Both the position numbers and the translations under genes were made by a program. Source: Verrucomicrobiaceae bacterium (GTDB lineage Bacteria; Verrucomicrobiota; Verrucomicrobiia; Verrucomicrobiales; Verrucomicrobiaceae). Taken from it: a stretch of DNA of 64,000 nt. Position 1 is the first letter of the stretch. Every line of letters begins with the position of its first letter. Below the pieces are notes generated by a model. That model saw only the letters and a list, made by a program, of their open reading frames with translations. It had not been told where the DNA came from and searched no databases. Below, piece after piece: positions 35,534 to 44,090 of this stretch. The DNA is taken from the NCBI GenBank assembly GCA_027484445.1, contig JAIXSY010000007.1, positions 62,001-126,000 of the forward strand. Reading direction: 5' to 3'.

Positions 35534-36214
35534 ATGCCCCTCCTTACCCTCTCTCACGTTTCCAAGTCCTACCAGGAGCCCGGTGGCGGTCCCTCCGTGC
35601 CTGTCCTTCGCGACATCAGCCTCCAGGTCCAGGCAGGTGAATCCCTCGCCATCGTCGGCCCTTCCGGTTGTGGCAAAAGCACCCTGTTGAACATCCTCGG
35701 CACGCTCGATCGTCCTGACTCAGGTAGCTATGAGTTTGAGGGCACCTGCCTTTCTGACCTGAGCGCCCCACAGCTCGCCGCCCTGCGCAGCCAGAAGATC
35801 GGCTTCATCTTCCAGCTCCATCACCTCATGCCCCAGTGCAGCGTTTTGGAAAATGTGCTGCTGCCCACGCTAGCCTTGCCGCAGCCCGACCCGACCGCGC
35901 ATGATCGTGCCCAGGCACTGCTCCAGACCGTCGGCCTCCAGGACCGGCTCACTTGGCGTCCGGCCCAGCTTTCAGGGGGGGAAAGGCAGCGCGTTGCGGT
36001 CGTGCGTGCCCTCATCAATCAGCCACGCATCATCCTGGCGGATGAGCCCACGGGCGCTTTGGATGAAGCCAACGCCGAGCGTCTCACGGCCTTGTTGATT
36101 CAGCTTCAGCAAACCACTGGCGTCAGCCTCATCCTCGTCACGCACCAGACCGCTCAGGCAGAGCGCATGGGACGCGTCTTGCGCATCCATGCAGGGGCCC
36201 TCGTGCAGGGCTAG
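35534..36214 (+). CDS. ABC transporter ATPase, LolD/MacB-like
   Basis: The 226-residue ATPase has Walker A GPSGCGKST (42-50), LSGGERQR as signature, LADEPTGALD as Walker B/D-loop and VTHQ as switch. The spacing, the GTLDRPDSG segment and the FQLHHLMPQCSVLENV segment typify the LolD/FtsE/MacB group, which moves lipoproteins or remodels the envelope instead of importing solutes. No LolC/E-type permease gene is adjacent. LolD is the leading guess. Confidence 0.82.
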   Translation: MPLLTLSHVSKSYQEPGGGPSVPVLRDISLQVQAGESLAIVGPSGCGKSTLLNILGTLDRPDSGSYEFEGTCLSDLSAPQLAALRSQKIGFIFQLHHLMPQCSVLENVLLPTLALPQPDPTAHDRAQALLQTVGLQDRLTWRPAQLSGGERQRVAVVRALINQPRIILADEPTGALDEANAERLTALLIQLQQTTGVSLILVTHQTAQAERMGRVLRIHAGALVQG

Positions 36215-36349
36215 GCACTGCCCAGCGTGGAGCCCGGTAGGCTCTCAGGCCTCCCACTCGTTTCGAGCAGCTCCAGAAAAAACTTCCTTCGGCATCGGGA
36301 ATGATCTTGTCCGAACTCTCGGATGCGTGTGATAGTCACGCATTCCACC

Positions 36350-36934
36350 ATGAAAGAGTACGCCTATATTCATGACGACGGGGCCATCTTGCCCCCGCTG
36401 AAGGCTGTGCCGTTCCTCAACAGCTTCAGCGATGAGCAACTTGATGAAGTGCTCAACTCCTCCTCCCTCCTCCAGTGTGATCCCGGAGACATCATCATTC
36501 AGGAGGGCAGCATCGACACCCGCATCTACGTCCTGCTCAGTGGTGAGCTAGAGGTCCGTGTCGGTGGGAAAAAAGTCGCCGCCATCGCACGTCCGGGTGA
36601 TGTCTTTGGCGAGCTAGCTCTCGTGAACCAAGACAAACGCGCCGCCTCCGTCATCGCTGCAGGACGTGCCCTCTGCTTGGCTGTGGATCAAAAATTCCTC
36701 CAGGACATGCATCCCCGAGAGGAAGATCCTGCCTTCCATGCCGCCTTGTTTGAGTTTGTCGCCCGCCTCGTTGCGAAAAAACTAGACGCCACCTCACGCC
36801 GTCTCGCCGAGGTTGAAAAAGAACTCCGTGCCTTGAAGGAAGGCACCGCCCCCGCTCCTGCGGCAGTTCCCGCTACCCCTCAGGCTCCTGCTAGCAAGCC
36901 TACACGTGCCAACCGCCGCAAGCAGTTGGCTTGA
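36350..36934 (+). CDS. Cyclic nucleotide-binding domain protein
   Basis: The 194-residue protein carries one cNMP-binding beta-roll: PFLNSFSDEQLDEVLNSS at the start, DPGDIIIQEGSIDTRIYVLLSGELEV, and the phosphate-binding cassette PGDVFGELALVNQDKRAASV. It has no helix-turn-helix or enzyme domain; after an amphipathic helix (KLDATSRRLAEVEKELRALK) it ends in an Ala/Pro/Lys tail. It may act as a cAMP/cGMP-sensing adaptor. The start ATG lies in a CCACC leader without a Shine-Dalgarno motif. Confidence 0.78.
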   Translation: MKEYAYIHDDGAILPPLKAVPFLNSFSDEQLDEVLNSSSLLQCDPGDIIIQEGSIDTRIYVLLSGELEVRVGGKKVAAIARPGDVFGELALVNQDKRAASVIAAGRALCLAVDQKFLQDMHPREEDPAFHAALFEFVARLVAKKLDATSRRLAEVEKELRALKEGTAPAPAAVPATPQAPASKPTRANRRKQLA

Positions 36935-36959
36935 GCCACAGTGGCCCCACTGTTTGGGC

Positions 36960-37135
36960 TTACGCAGCCACAGCCGACTGATTTTTCTTCGAAAAAGCGG
37001 ACTGTAAAGATGGCGTGAGTTGGGTTGGGTGGACGTTTTGAAGGTGCCAAGCGAAAGCAAGTTGAGCGAGCTCTGCCAGCCCGGTCGAGGAGGCCCCTCT
37101 GGCCATCGCAGTCGGCATTGAGACGGGCCTTGGGA
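36960..37135 (-). pseudogene. Decayed fragment resembling the 3' part of menB
   Basis: Bases 37098-37122 repeat almost exactly menB bases 37595-37620; the translation gives [19 protein letters not shown], compared with [19 protein letters not shown] in the intact gene. Past this point another frame reads LAELAQLAFAWHL and then SAFSKKNQ, which may align with the rest of MenB after frameshifts, with lower certainty. It lies directly downstream of menB on the same strand and looks like the relic of a second menB copy. Confidence 0.5.
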
Positions 37136-37300
37136 AAAACTGGCTAGACAGATGGCTCAGGATAATCCGGATGTGTGTGCCGACAGTGCTGAGCTCGGAT
37201 TCAGCCTTGATTTCGCCATTCCCAGCAAGAGGGCATTGCTGTCCCGCTGAACTTCGGCATCCGGGCGGAGTCAAAAAACTGTTTTCAGTTCTTAGTTTCA

Positions 37301-37455
37301 ACACCCGAGTTTCCGCTGACTCGGACGGATAGGCTGAAGAAGGCTACACCTTCCGAACTGGAAGACATCAAACCCTGCCATTCGGTCTGCATTGGCCGCT
37401 GATCGACGAGGGCCTTGGCATCGAGAGCCTAGTAGAAGTCGGCTACGGGGATGGA
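37301..37455 (+). pseudogene. Frameshifted fragment resembling a DUF2442 protein
   Basis: One frame reads EFPLTRTDRLKKATPSELED and, after a one-base shift near 37375, another continues GLHWPLIDEGLGIESLVE. Together they match the end of the DUF2442 type that ends in a RLxxATPxEL and HWPxxDExxxxxxLL pattern. No intact start is visible upstream. With the menB relic it accounts for most of the 533-base gap between the cyclic-nucleotide protein and menB. Confidence 0.4.
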
Positions 37456-37467
37456 TCGGTTCGTGCC

Positions 37468-38280
37468 TCACGGCACGCGCTTGAACTTCTTGAAGTTAGG
37501 CTTCCGCTTCTCGACGAAGGCGGTTTTGCCCTCCTTGGCCTCCTCGCTCATGTAGTAGAGCAGGGTGGCGTTGCCGGCGAGGTCAAGGAGACCCATCTGG
37601 CCATCGCAGTCGGCATTGAGGGAGGCCTTGAGGCAGCGGAGCGCCAGGGGGCTGTGCTGGAGCATTTCGCGGCACCATTTCAGCGTTTCCTCCTCCAGTT
37701 TTTCCAGCGGGACAACGGTGTTCACGAGGCCCATGTCGAGGGCTTCCTGGGCATTGTATTGACGGCAGAGATACCAGATTTCCCGGGCTTTCTTCTGGCC
37801 CACGATGCGGGCGAGGTAGCTGCTGCCGAGGCCGCCATCGAAGCTGCCGACTTTTGGGCCGGTCTGGCCGAAGCGGGCGTTGTCCGCAGCGATGGTGAGA
37901 TCGCACACGACATGAAGTACATGGCCGCCGCCGATGGCGTAACCAGCGACCATGGCGACAACGGGTTTGGGCAGAGTGCGGATCTTGCGCTGAACATCGA
38001 GGATGTTCAGGCGCGGCACGCCGTCGTCACCGATGTAACCGGCATCACCCCGCACCTTTTGGTCGCCTCCGGAGCAAAAGGCGAGTGGCCCCTCGCCACA
38101 GAGGATGATGACGCCCACGTCTGGGTCTTCATGCAGCAGCTCCAGCGCGATGAGCATTTCCTTCACGGTCTGCGGGCGGAAGGCATTGCGCACTTCCGGC
38201 CGGTTGATGGTGAGCTTGCCGATGCCGTCCTCGGTTTTTTCGAGCTTGATGTCCTTGAAGGTCTTGATCGTGGTCCACAT
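37468..38280 (-). CDS. menB: 1,4-dihydroxy-2-naphthoyl-CoA synthase
   Basis: MenB closes the second ring of the naphthoquinone nucleus in menaquinone synthesis. The 270-residue crotonase-fold protein has [12 protein letters not shown] (oxyanion and substrate loop), [36 protein letters not shown] and [19 protein letters not shown], plus the C-terminal [13 protein letters not shown]. These match E. coli MenB almost block for block and exclude a generic enoyl-CoA hydratase. No other men gene lies in the window. Bases around its start codon recur at the start of the next upstream gene. Confidence 0.96.
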   Translation of the reverse strand: MWTTIKTFKDIKLEKTEDGIGKLTINRPEVRNAFRPQTVKEMLIALELLHEDPDVGVIILCGEGPLAFCSGGDQKVRGDAGYIGDDGVPRLNILDVQRKIRTLPKPVVAMVAGYAIGGGHVLHVVCDLTIAADNARFGQTGPKVGSFDGGLGSSYLARIVGQKKAREIWYLCRQYNAQEALDMGLVNTVVPLEKLEEETLKWCREMLQHSPLALRCLKASLNADCDGQMGLLDLAGNATLLYYMSEEAKEGKTAFVEKRKPNFKKFKRVP

Positions 38281-38305
38281 GGCTGGAGAGAAGTTTTTCT
38301 TTGGA

Positions 38306-40363
38306 TCAGTAAGCCATGAGTTCGAGCTTACCGGAACGAATTGGAGTCAGACTGGATTCGCTTGATGAATGAGGAAGGCCAGGAAGCAGAAAAAAGCCAC
38401 CGCCAATCCAAGAACCGGAATTGCGTGAGGAGCCACGAACTATCATGCCGCGAATAAAGACTTTTCGGCTCTGAGCACGCTCTAGAGGAGGAATTGTATC
38501 GTTTAATGTTAGCTCACCCGTAAAAAATCCTGTGGAAAAAAAGAAATCTAATTTCAATCTGGTGTCTTTAGAGGGCGGAAACACAAGTCGGTTGTTCACG
38601 TAGGCTCCTTGGAGCACCAGAGGCCCTGCACTCCGAGGAGTAAAAAGATCTCCATCACCGAGAGTCAGCTGTGTTCGGCCAAGCTGACTGGCTACACTAG
38701 AGTAAAAGATAGTATCGTCTTTCGGAACAAAATACCTCCCACCATCCACGGAAATTTCGATGTTTCTGAATCCCTCAGGATAGAGTCTGGACTGCGGCTG
38801 TGGCTTTCGTGTCCATTGTAGTGATCCACTGATCTTCGGTTTAGCACTTGGCCAGACGTCATAGCCAATCTGGCCGAATAAAAGGTTTGTCTTGGATAGA
38901 TGGGAACACCCGAACACTACCACCATTCCACTGCGCAAGAGTGGAGCGCTGAAAGTGAACCCCTCGCCATCAGCCAAGGTGCCGATGCCCACAGCTTGGT
39001 TGGACGATGGGAAGGTTAAACTCATAATGCCGTAGCCATTAGGTAAAGCGGAATCATCCGGATACGAAGGCAGAAGGTGGGAAGTGTATTTTCCGCTCAG
39101 CCTCAATTTATCCTCTGCTGTTGGCTTGATTCGAGGCAAGAGTTCAATGGTTGGAGAAACAACACCTTGAAATTCATTCAAGTTTAGCGGATAAAACCAA
39201 GAACAGGTGGCATAGGCTTTCAATGTATTGATATCTTGGTCAGATCTACTGTGGAAACTCTCCAATCGAAAGTTCAAAGCCCCAGAAAGATTTCCCAGAG
39301 AAACATTCAGTGAACGACCATCGCCATTCGGATCAGGTACCCATCGGCTCACAAATCCTTTTCTTTGAGCACCCAAGATAACGTAGCCAGTGCATCTGCT
39401 ACTTTTTTCTGTCTTAACAAAGATCGTCAGCACTTGTTCGCGGCCTGGGCTAGTCTCGACGATCGATTGCCCCCAAAATTCAGAAGCTTGTTGAATGTCG
39501 GTGATGGGTGGCACGCCCACGGTCACTGCCCATTGGATAGGATCAGATGTTCCACCTTCATTCGAACCTCTCATGGTGACGATGTAGTGACCGGCTTGCG
39601 TCGGGGAACCACTGATTCGCTTATTTTGAGAATCACAGATCAGCCCCGGCGGCAGTCCTTCGCACTGAAGATCAAAATCAGGTGGGGAGCTTGCATTAGC
39701 CTCGAAGGGTTCACCAAGAACCAGTGTGCTGGGAAGTGGCGAGACTTCCAATTGCGGTGCATACCGCAGATTGATTCTTTTGGCAAAGGCTGTGGCGTAT
39801 GAACTACCCAATATCACGTCGCTGATCAATGGATTGCCAGTGAGCGCCGCTTCGAGTCCGCCAGCATACCGCGCCCTTAACGTCGAACTTTTTGTGCCGT
39901 TGACTGCCCAAGTTTCGTCAACTGACCATACTACGCGAATGCCCGGTCCCCATGCTCTGGTTGTGAAGCTGGCCGGCTGGTAGCGCTGCAAGCTTATTTC
40001 TCCTTCATCCTTTTCATACACACCCACAAGGATGGCTGGAGACAAGAATTTGCGAGAGCCAAGAGTAACTTCTAGATGGTAGGTTCCAGAGGATATCGCA
40101 GTCGCTGTGGGTATTGCGTAGGTGGCTGCAGATGCACCGGTTAATCGACGTCGTTCCTTGAGCCACGTGTATGATACCTGACCAGCCGCCACGCTCTGCA
40201 CAGGAGCCAAGGTTGCAGATTGACCAAGTGACACGAGTACCGGTTCAAGGTTCTGAAAAATGACAGGCTCTGTGACGCCAGCATCAACCTTGCCATCAAG
40301 AACGAGGAGGAGACAACCAACTGTGAGGTAAAATGAGCGCAGAGTTTGGATTGTGGTCCACAT
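38306..40363 (-). CDS. Secreted Ig-like repeat protein (He_PIG type)
   Basis: The protein is about 685 residues from the ATG at 40363, with a signal peptide (about residues 1-29: [18 protein letters not shown]). Residues 30-120 look like an Ig-like domain. [20 protein letters not shown] belongs to a He_PIG (putative Ig) domain. The C-terminal half is beta-rich with [29 protein letters not shown] and GSLQWTRKP stretches that recur loosely in the giant protein at 53807-59368. The first five codons (MWTTI) equal those of menB just downstream. The ligand is unknown; surface display is likely. The gene has lower GC than its neighbours. Confidence 0.65.
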   Translation of the reverse strand: MWTTIQTLRSFYLTVGCLLLVLDGKVDAGVTEPVIFQNLEPVLVSLGQSATLAPVQSVAAGQVSYTWLKERRRLTGASAATYAIPTATAISSGTYHLEVTLGSRKFLSPAILVGVYEKDEGEISLQRYQPASFTTRAWGPGIRVVWSVDETWAVNGTKSSTLRARYAGGLEAALTGNPLISDVILGSSYATAFAKRINLRYAPQLEVSPLPSTLVLGEPFEANASSPPDFDLQCEGLPPGLICDSQNKRISGSPTQAGHYIVTMRGSNEGGTSDPIQWAVTVGVPPITDIQQASEFWGQSIVETSPGREQVLTIFVKTEKSSRCTGYVILGAQRKGFVSRWVPDPNGDGRSLNVSLGNLSGALNFRLESFHSRSDQDINTLKAYATCSWFYPLNLNEFQGVVSPTIELLPRIKPTAEDKLRLSGKYTSHLLPSYPDDSALPNGYGIMSLTFPSSNQAVGIGTLADGEGFTFSAPLLRSGMVVVFGCSHLSKTNLLFGQIGYDVWPSAKPKISGSLQWTRKPQPQSRLYPEGFRNIEISVDGGRYFVPKDDTIFYSSVASQLGRTQLTLGDGDLFTPRSAGPLVLQGAYVNNRLVFPPSKDTRLKLDFFFSTGFFTGELTLNDTIPPLERAQSRKVFIRGMIVRGSSRNSGSWIGGGFFLLPGLPHSSSESSLTPIRSGKLELMAY

Positions 40364-40483
40364 GGCGGGGAAGTGGGGCAAGGTGTCGTCCAAATTTCAA
40401 GGCTTGGTCAAGAGAGGTGAAGTGGTCAAAGTGGGCTTTTTTGACGTCCTTGTCTCCCCTGACACGAAGCCCATAACCCATCT

Positions 40484-41404
40484 TTATGCCTGGAAGCTCG
40501 TGAATTTTTGCAATTCTGTGAGGCGGCTGGCGATATCGGCCTGGCTTACCTTTTGCAACTTGTGGGTGCTGAAGGCTTCGCAGGTGTAGCTGGCGGTGAC
40601 GCTGCCGTGGACGACGGCTTGGCGGAGGTCGTCGAAGGTGGGCTTCGTCTTGCCCTGGCTGGAAAGCCAGCCGGCCATGCCGCCCAGGAAGCTATCGCCC
40701 GCGCCGGTGGGGTCGAAGACGGAATCGAGCGGATAGGCGGAGCAGGAGAAGAAGGCATCGGGCGTCTCGCCAAAGAGGTAACTGCCGTGCTCGCCGCGCT
40801 TCACGACGACGTAGCGTGGGCCCTTGGCCTGCAGCTTGCGGCCTGCTTCGACGAGATTGGTCGTGCGGGCGAATTCCTTGGCCTCGCCGTCGTTGATGAC
40901 GAGCAGGTCGATCTTTTTCAGCACGTCATGCAGGCGCTCGTTGGCGATGCTGATCCACAGATCCATGGTGTCTGCGATGACGAAGTCAGCGCCGGAGCAT
41001 TGCTCCAGGGTTTGCAGTTGGTTGTCTGGGCTCATGTTCGCCAGCACGGCGATCTTGGCCGCTGCGGCGCTTGTGGGCACCTTGGGGGTCCAGCTTTCCA
41101 GCACGTTGATGCCGACCGCGTGGGTGGTGCGGTTGTTCATGTCTTGGTGGTATTCACCAGTCCAGGTGAAGGAGGCGCCGCTGCTGCGCTCCAGGCCTTC
41201 CAGGGTGATGCCCTTGCTGCTGAGGAGGTTCAGATGGGCCTCAGGAAAGTCATGCCCGATGATGCCCACGAGGTGCACCGGTTGGGTGAATATGCTCGCC
41301 GCGAGGGCTGCGTAGGCGGCGGAGCCACCCAGCAGGTTGTCCTGGGAGTCTTGAGGGGTTTTGACATTATCCAGGGCGACGGTTCCGGCGATGACGACTG
41401 ACAT
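40484..41404 (-). CDS. PfkB-family carbohydrate/nucleoside kinase
   Basis: The 306-residue cytoplasmic kinase opens VVIAGTVALDNVKTPQ and has GGSAAYAALAAS, the ribokinase-fold substrate site. The catalytic DPTGAGDSFLGGMAGW gives the anion hole and base Asp. LLVINDGEAKEFA and VVVKRGEHGSYLF are the middle family motifs. Within PfkB kinases it is closer to adenosine/unspecified sugar kinases than to ribokinase, and the substrate is not assignable. It lies upstream of the Ig-like gene on the same strand. Confidence 0.88.
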   Translation of the reverse strand: MSVVIAGTVALDNVKTPQDSQDNLLGGSAAYAALAASIFTQPVHLVGIIGHDFPEAHLNLLSSKGITLEGLERSSGASFTWTGEYHQDMNNRTTHAVGINVLESWTPKVPTSAAAAKIAVLANMSPDNQLQTLEQCSGADFVIADTMDLWISIANERLHDVLKKIDLLVINDGEAKEFARTTNLVEAGRKLQAKGPRYVVVKRGEHGSYLFGETPDAFFSCSAYPLDSVFDPTGAGDSFLGGMAGWLSSQGKTKPTFDDLRQAVVHGSVTASYTCEAFSTHKLQKVSQADIASRLTELQKFTSFQA

Positions 41405-41554
41405 GAGGCGTGGGGGCTTGGCTGATTGTTTGGAGATGTGAAGGAAGGATTCCTCTCTTGCCTCCGGGGCGTCTTGTGTAGCAGATTCCAGCCGGAGGGC
41501 GCGGAGTATCCGTGGTCGCTCCGGTGTGTCAATCGCTCATCCCTCCCTCCCCCC

Positions 41555-42823
41555 ATGCGCTTCACGATCTTGCTCTTCTTCATCGCTCTCTTGCCGGTGA
41601 TGATGCTGGCGCATTGGTGGGAGTTTGAGGAGCGACAGCAGCCTGCGCTTCTCGCTCAGGTGCAGGCGCTGCTGGAGCAGGCAGGCGTGCGTGAGGCCCA
41701 CGTGGAGCTGCGTTACCTAGACCTCGCCATCGCGGGAGATGCGCCTGATGAGGCCGCTGTGCAGGAGGTGACACGGCAGATTCAGCAGATCGGCGCGCTG
41801 CGACTGCGCAGCAATCACCTGCGCGTGCCGGCCAAGCTGAAGGCGCGGCTCGAGGGGCAGGAACTCGTCCTTGAGGGTTGGCTGCCCGACGCCCAAGCGG
41901 TCGATTCCCTGACACGTCTGCTGGCAGAGACCCGGCCCGACCTGCGCATCGCAGCCCAGGCCTTGCGCGTCTCTCCGCTGGTTCGCTTACCCGCAGGGGA
42001 AAAGACGCCCTTTGAGGCCGATAGCCCAATGCTGGCCCCGATCCTCAGCTCCCTGCATGTGCCCTCATCCCTAGAGATTCGCCGCGAGGCCGGACAGATC
42101 GTCGCTTCCGGCCTGATCCCGGACGAGGCCCTGCGCCGTGCGATCGTCGAGGCGGTGTCTTCTGGACCGCATGGACTGCCAGTGGAGGCCGAGGGCTTGC
42201 GCGTCAGCAGTCATGCCCTGCCCGCTCCGTTCACGTCTGTCGATCATCTCGTGCCCTTGCTGCACAGCTTTTACAGCACCCTTTCCCCTGGCGAGTTCCG
42301 CGTGCGGGCGGATGAAAATCCACACTTTCGGGCCGATGCCACCCGCAGCCTCGAGAGCGAATGGCTGACCCGACTGCGCCCGCTGACCCAGGGGCGCCGG
42401 GCTGAGCTAGAGCTGGATCACTACCCCTCCACCTATCATTTCCCAGGCCGCCGTCTCCAGACTCCGCTCCCGCCCGATGTCTTGCAAACGGTCGAGGACG
42501 CGCTCGCAGGTCAGTTTTTCCTTTTTTCGCCCGGTCAGGCCAACCTCAGCAGTGAGCAAGAGGCCCGGTTGGCAAACCTCGTGCCCGTCCTGCTCTCGGC
42601 GGGGCCAGCTCTGCGGCTCATCGTGGGGGGGCACCCAGACCCCACGGCCGCGCCAGAGGTCGAGTCCCGTCTCGCTCGGCAGCGGGCAGAGCAGGTCGTC
42701 TCGTTTTTGATCGAACAGGGCGCTCCATCGGTAGAAATTCTTCCCGTTGCCTTTGATCCTGTGCCCCTTGGCGGGAAACATGCGCCCAGTCAGACCCCGA
42801 GTGTCGAAATCTTGATCCAATGA
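41555..42823 (+). CDS. OmpA C-terminal domain protein with BON-like repeats
   Basis: The 422-residue protein starts with a hydrophobic segment (FTILLFFIALLPVMMLAHWW), a signal anchor. Residues about 30-290 contain repeated alpha/beta units of about 60-70 residues resembling BON domains (LEGQELVLEGWLPDAQAVDSL, REAGQIVASGLIPDEALRRAI). The C-terminal 100 residues form an OmpA-like peptidoglycan-binding domain: FFLFSPGQANLSSEQEARL, VGGHPDP and LARQRAEQVVSFLIEQG. It likely tethers an envelope complex to peptidoglycan. The ATG at 41555 was chosen because the signal anchor begins there. The next gene follows 16 bases on. Confidence 0.75.
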   Translation: MRFTILLFFIALLPVMMLAHWWEFEERQQPALLAQVQALLEQAGVREAHVELRYLDLAIAGDAPDEAAVQEVTRQIQQIGALRLRSNHLRVPAKLKARLEGQELVLEGWLPDAQAVDSLTRLLAETRPDLRIAAQALRVSPLVRLPAGEKTPFEADSPMLAPILSSLHVPSSLEIRREAGQIVASGLIPDEALRRAIVEAVSSGPHGLPVEAEGLRVSSHALPAPFTSVDHLVPLLHSFYSTLSPGEFRVRADENPHFRADATRSLESEWLTRLRPLTQGRRAELELDHYPSTYHFPGRRLQTPLPPDVLQTVEDALAGQFFLFSPGQANLSSEQEARLANLVPVLLSAGPALRLIVGGHPDPTAAPEVESRLARQRAEQVVSFLIEQGAPSVEILPVAFDPVPLGGKHAPSQTPSVEILIQ

Positions 42824-42839
42824 CCCCTGTGCCCGCGCC

Positions 42840-44087
42840 ATGAAGATCGAGCTGCCATCTCTCGATTCAGAGCCCATCCTCTACTTCCTGCTTCACAGCG
42901 GTGTGTTTGTCGGCAGCATCAGCCTGTTGTTTTTTGCTCTCGGCATCTGCATGGGGGCCACCATCTGGGGAAGATACAAAAAGCAGCTCGCCCTCGCGCG
43001 GGTGGAGATTCATCACCAGCTGGAAGAGCTCGCCATGGTGAAGCGTCGTCTGGCTGAGCAGACCGTGCGCCCCGCCACCATGCCGCTCAGCGCATCCGTC
43101 CCGTCGATGGAGGTGCCCGCTCCGGCAGACAGCCCGCCATCATCGCCAGCTCCCGTCCTGGCCACGGCCTCTGAGCCACCTGCGCCCAGCCTCTCTGCCT
43201 TGGCCAGCCCAGTCTGGGTGCCCGCCGCGCCGGCACCTCCACCTGAGCCCGTTTTGCCAGAGCCCGCCTCGACCTCGCCCTCACTCCCTGTGCCCAGCCT
43301 TGCACCGCAGGAAAAGGCAGCCCTAGGCCCGGCACTGCCCCGGCTGGAGCTACCGGAGCTACAGGCCACAGCCAGCGTAGAGCCGCCCGCCCCTCTGATC
43401 ACGGGTGGGTTGGCGTTGGGGGAACATTCCCAGCCACGTCGTCCCATCATCCGCGCCCGCAGGCGCACCCTCATGCCCCCGCCGAGCAGCCTCGTGACCG
43501 AGCCGCCTGGGGCCGCTTCGGAGCCTGCCAGTGCGGTGGAGCCTTTTGGTTTCCTCCTGGGCGGGAATGCTCAGGAAAGCGAACCCGCCGTGCCGCTCTC
43601 GGCCCTCGCGGCCATTGTCAAAGGTCGTGCACCTGCCCCAGATCTCCTGCCACCCATGCCAGAGATGGAGAGTGCCCCCGCCGCGCCACCGGATGCCAAC
43701 ACGCCCCCGGCGCTCGATCCTGCTCTAGCGGCCCAGCTTTTGCCTGAGCCTGTAGAAATCCGTCCACCCGTGGAGCCGATCCTGCCTGTCTCGCTCGTGC
43801 TCGATCCTGACCTTGGTCTGATCTATCGCCAACGTCCCCCCGATGCAGATGACCTCACCCTCATCCGTGGCGTCTCTGCCGCGCTCGCTTCACGCTTGAA
43901 TGAACTCGGCGTTCACACCTTTCGCCAAATCGCGGCCTGGGACGAAAACCAAGTCCGCGAATTCTCCCAGCGCCTTTCCTTCAAAGACCGGATCGCCCGC
44001 GAGCAATGGATCGAGCAAGCCCGCAGCCTGAACGAAGCAAGAAGCCTGATCCTGGATGGCGCGTCCTTCACCCCAAGCTTGGTTTGA
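42840..44087 (+). CDS. Membrane-anchored proline-rich protein with C-terminal helix-hairpin-helix domain
   Basis: The 415-residue protein has one membrane helix (about residues 20-42), a short helical stretch, then about 280 residues very rich in Pro, Ala and Glu that should be an extended linker. The last 75 residues (DDLTLIRGVSAALASRLNEL, then GVHTFRQIAAWDENQVREF) match the helix-hairpin-helix module that in other proteins is fused to NuoE or ribosomal L21. The module usually binds nucleic acid or protein. Pro codons use runs of CCG/GCC, which raises GC. It is placed between an OmpA-like and a TPR gene, so an envelope role is likely. Confidence 0.65.
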   Translation: MKIELPSLDSEPILYFLLHSGVFVGSISLLFFALGICMGATIWGRYKKQLALARVEIHHQLEELAMVKRRLAEQTVRPATMPLSASVPSMEVPAPADSPPSSPAPVLATASEPPAPSLSALASPVWVPAAPAPPPEPVLPEPASTSPSLPVPSLAPQEKAALGPALPRLELPELQATASVEPPAPLITGGLALGEHSQPRRPIIRARRRTLMPPPSSLVTEPPGAASEPASAVEPFGFLLGGNAQESEPAVPLSALAAIVKGRAPAPDLLPPMPEMESAPAAPPDANTPPALDPALAAQLLPEPVEIRPPVEPILPVSLVLDPDLGLIYRQRPPDADDLTLIRGVSAALASRLNELGVHTFRQIAAWDENQVREFSQRLSFKDRIAREQWIEQARSLNEARSLILDGASFTPSLV

Positions 44088-44090
44088 GTC

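Noticed and set aside
40508..41401. 297-residue plus-strand frame
   Set aside because: It is the mirror of the PfkB kinase gene, which has clear catalytic motifs; the frame has shadow-type composition.
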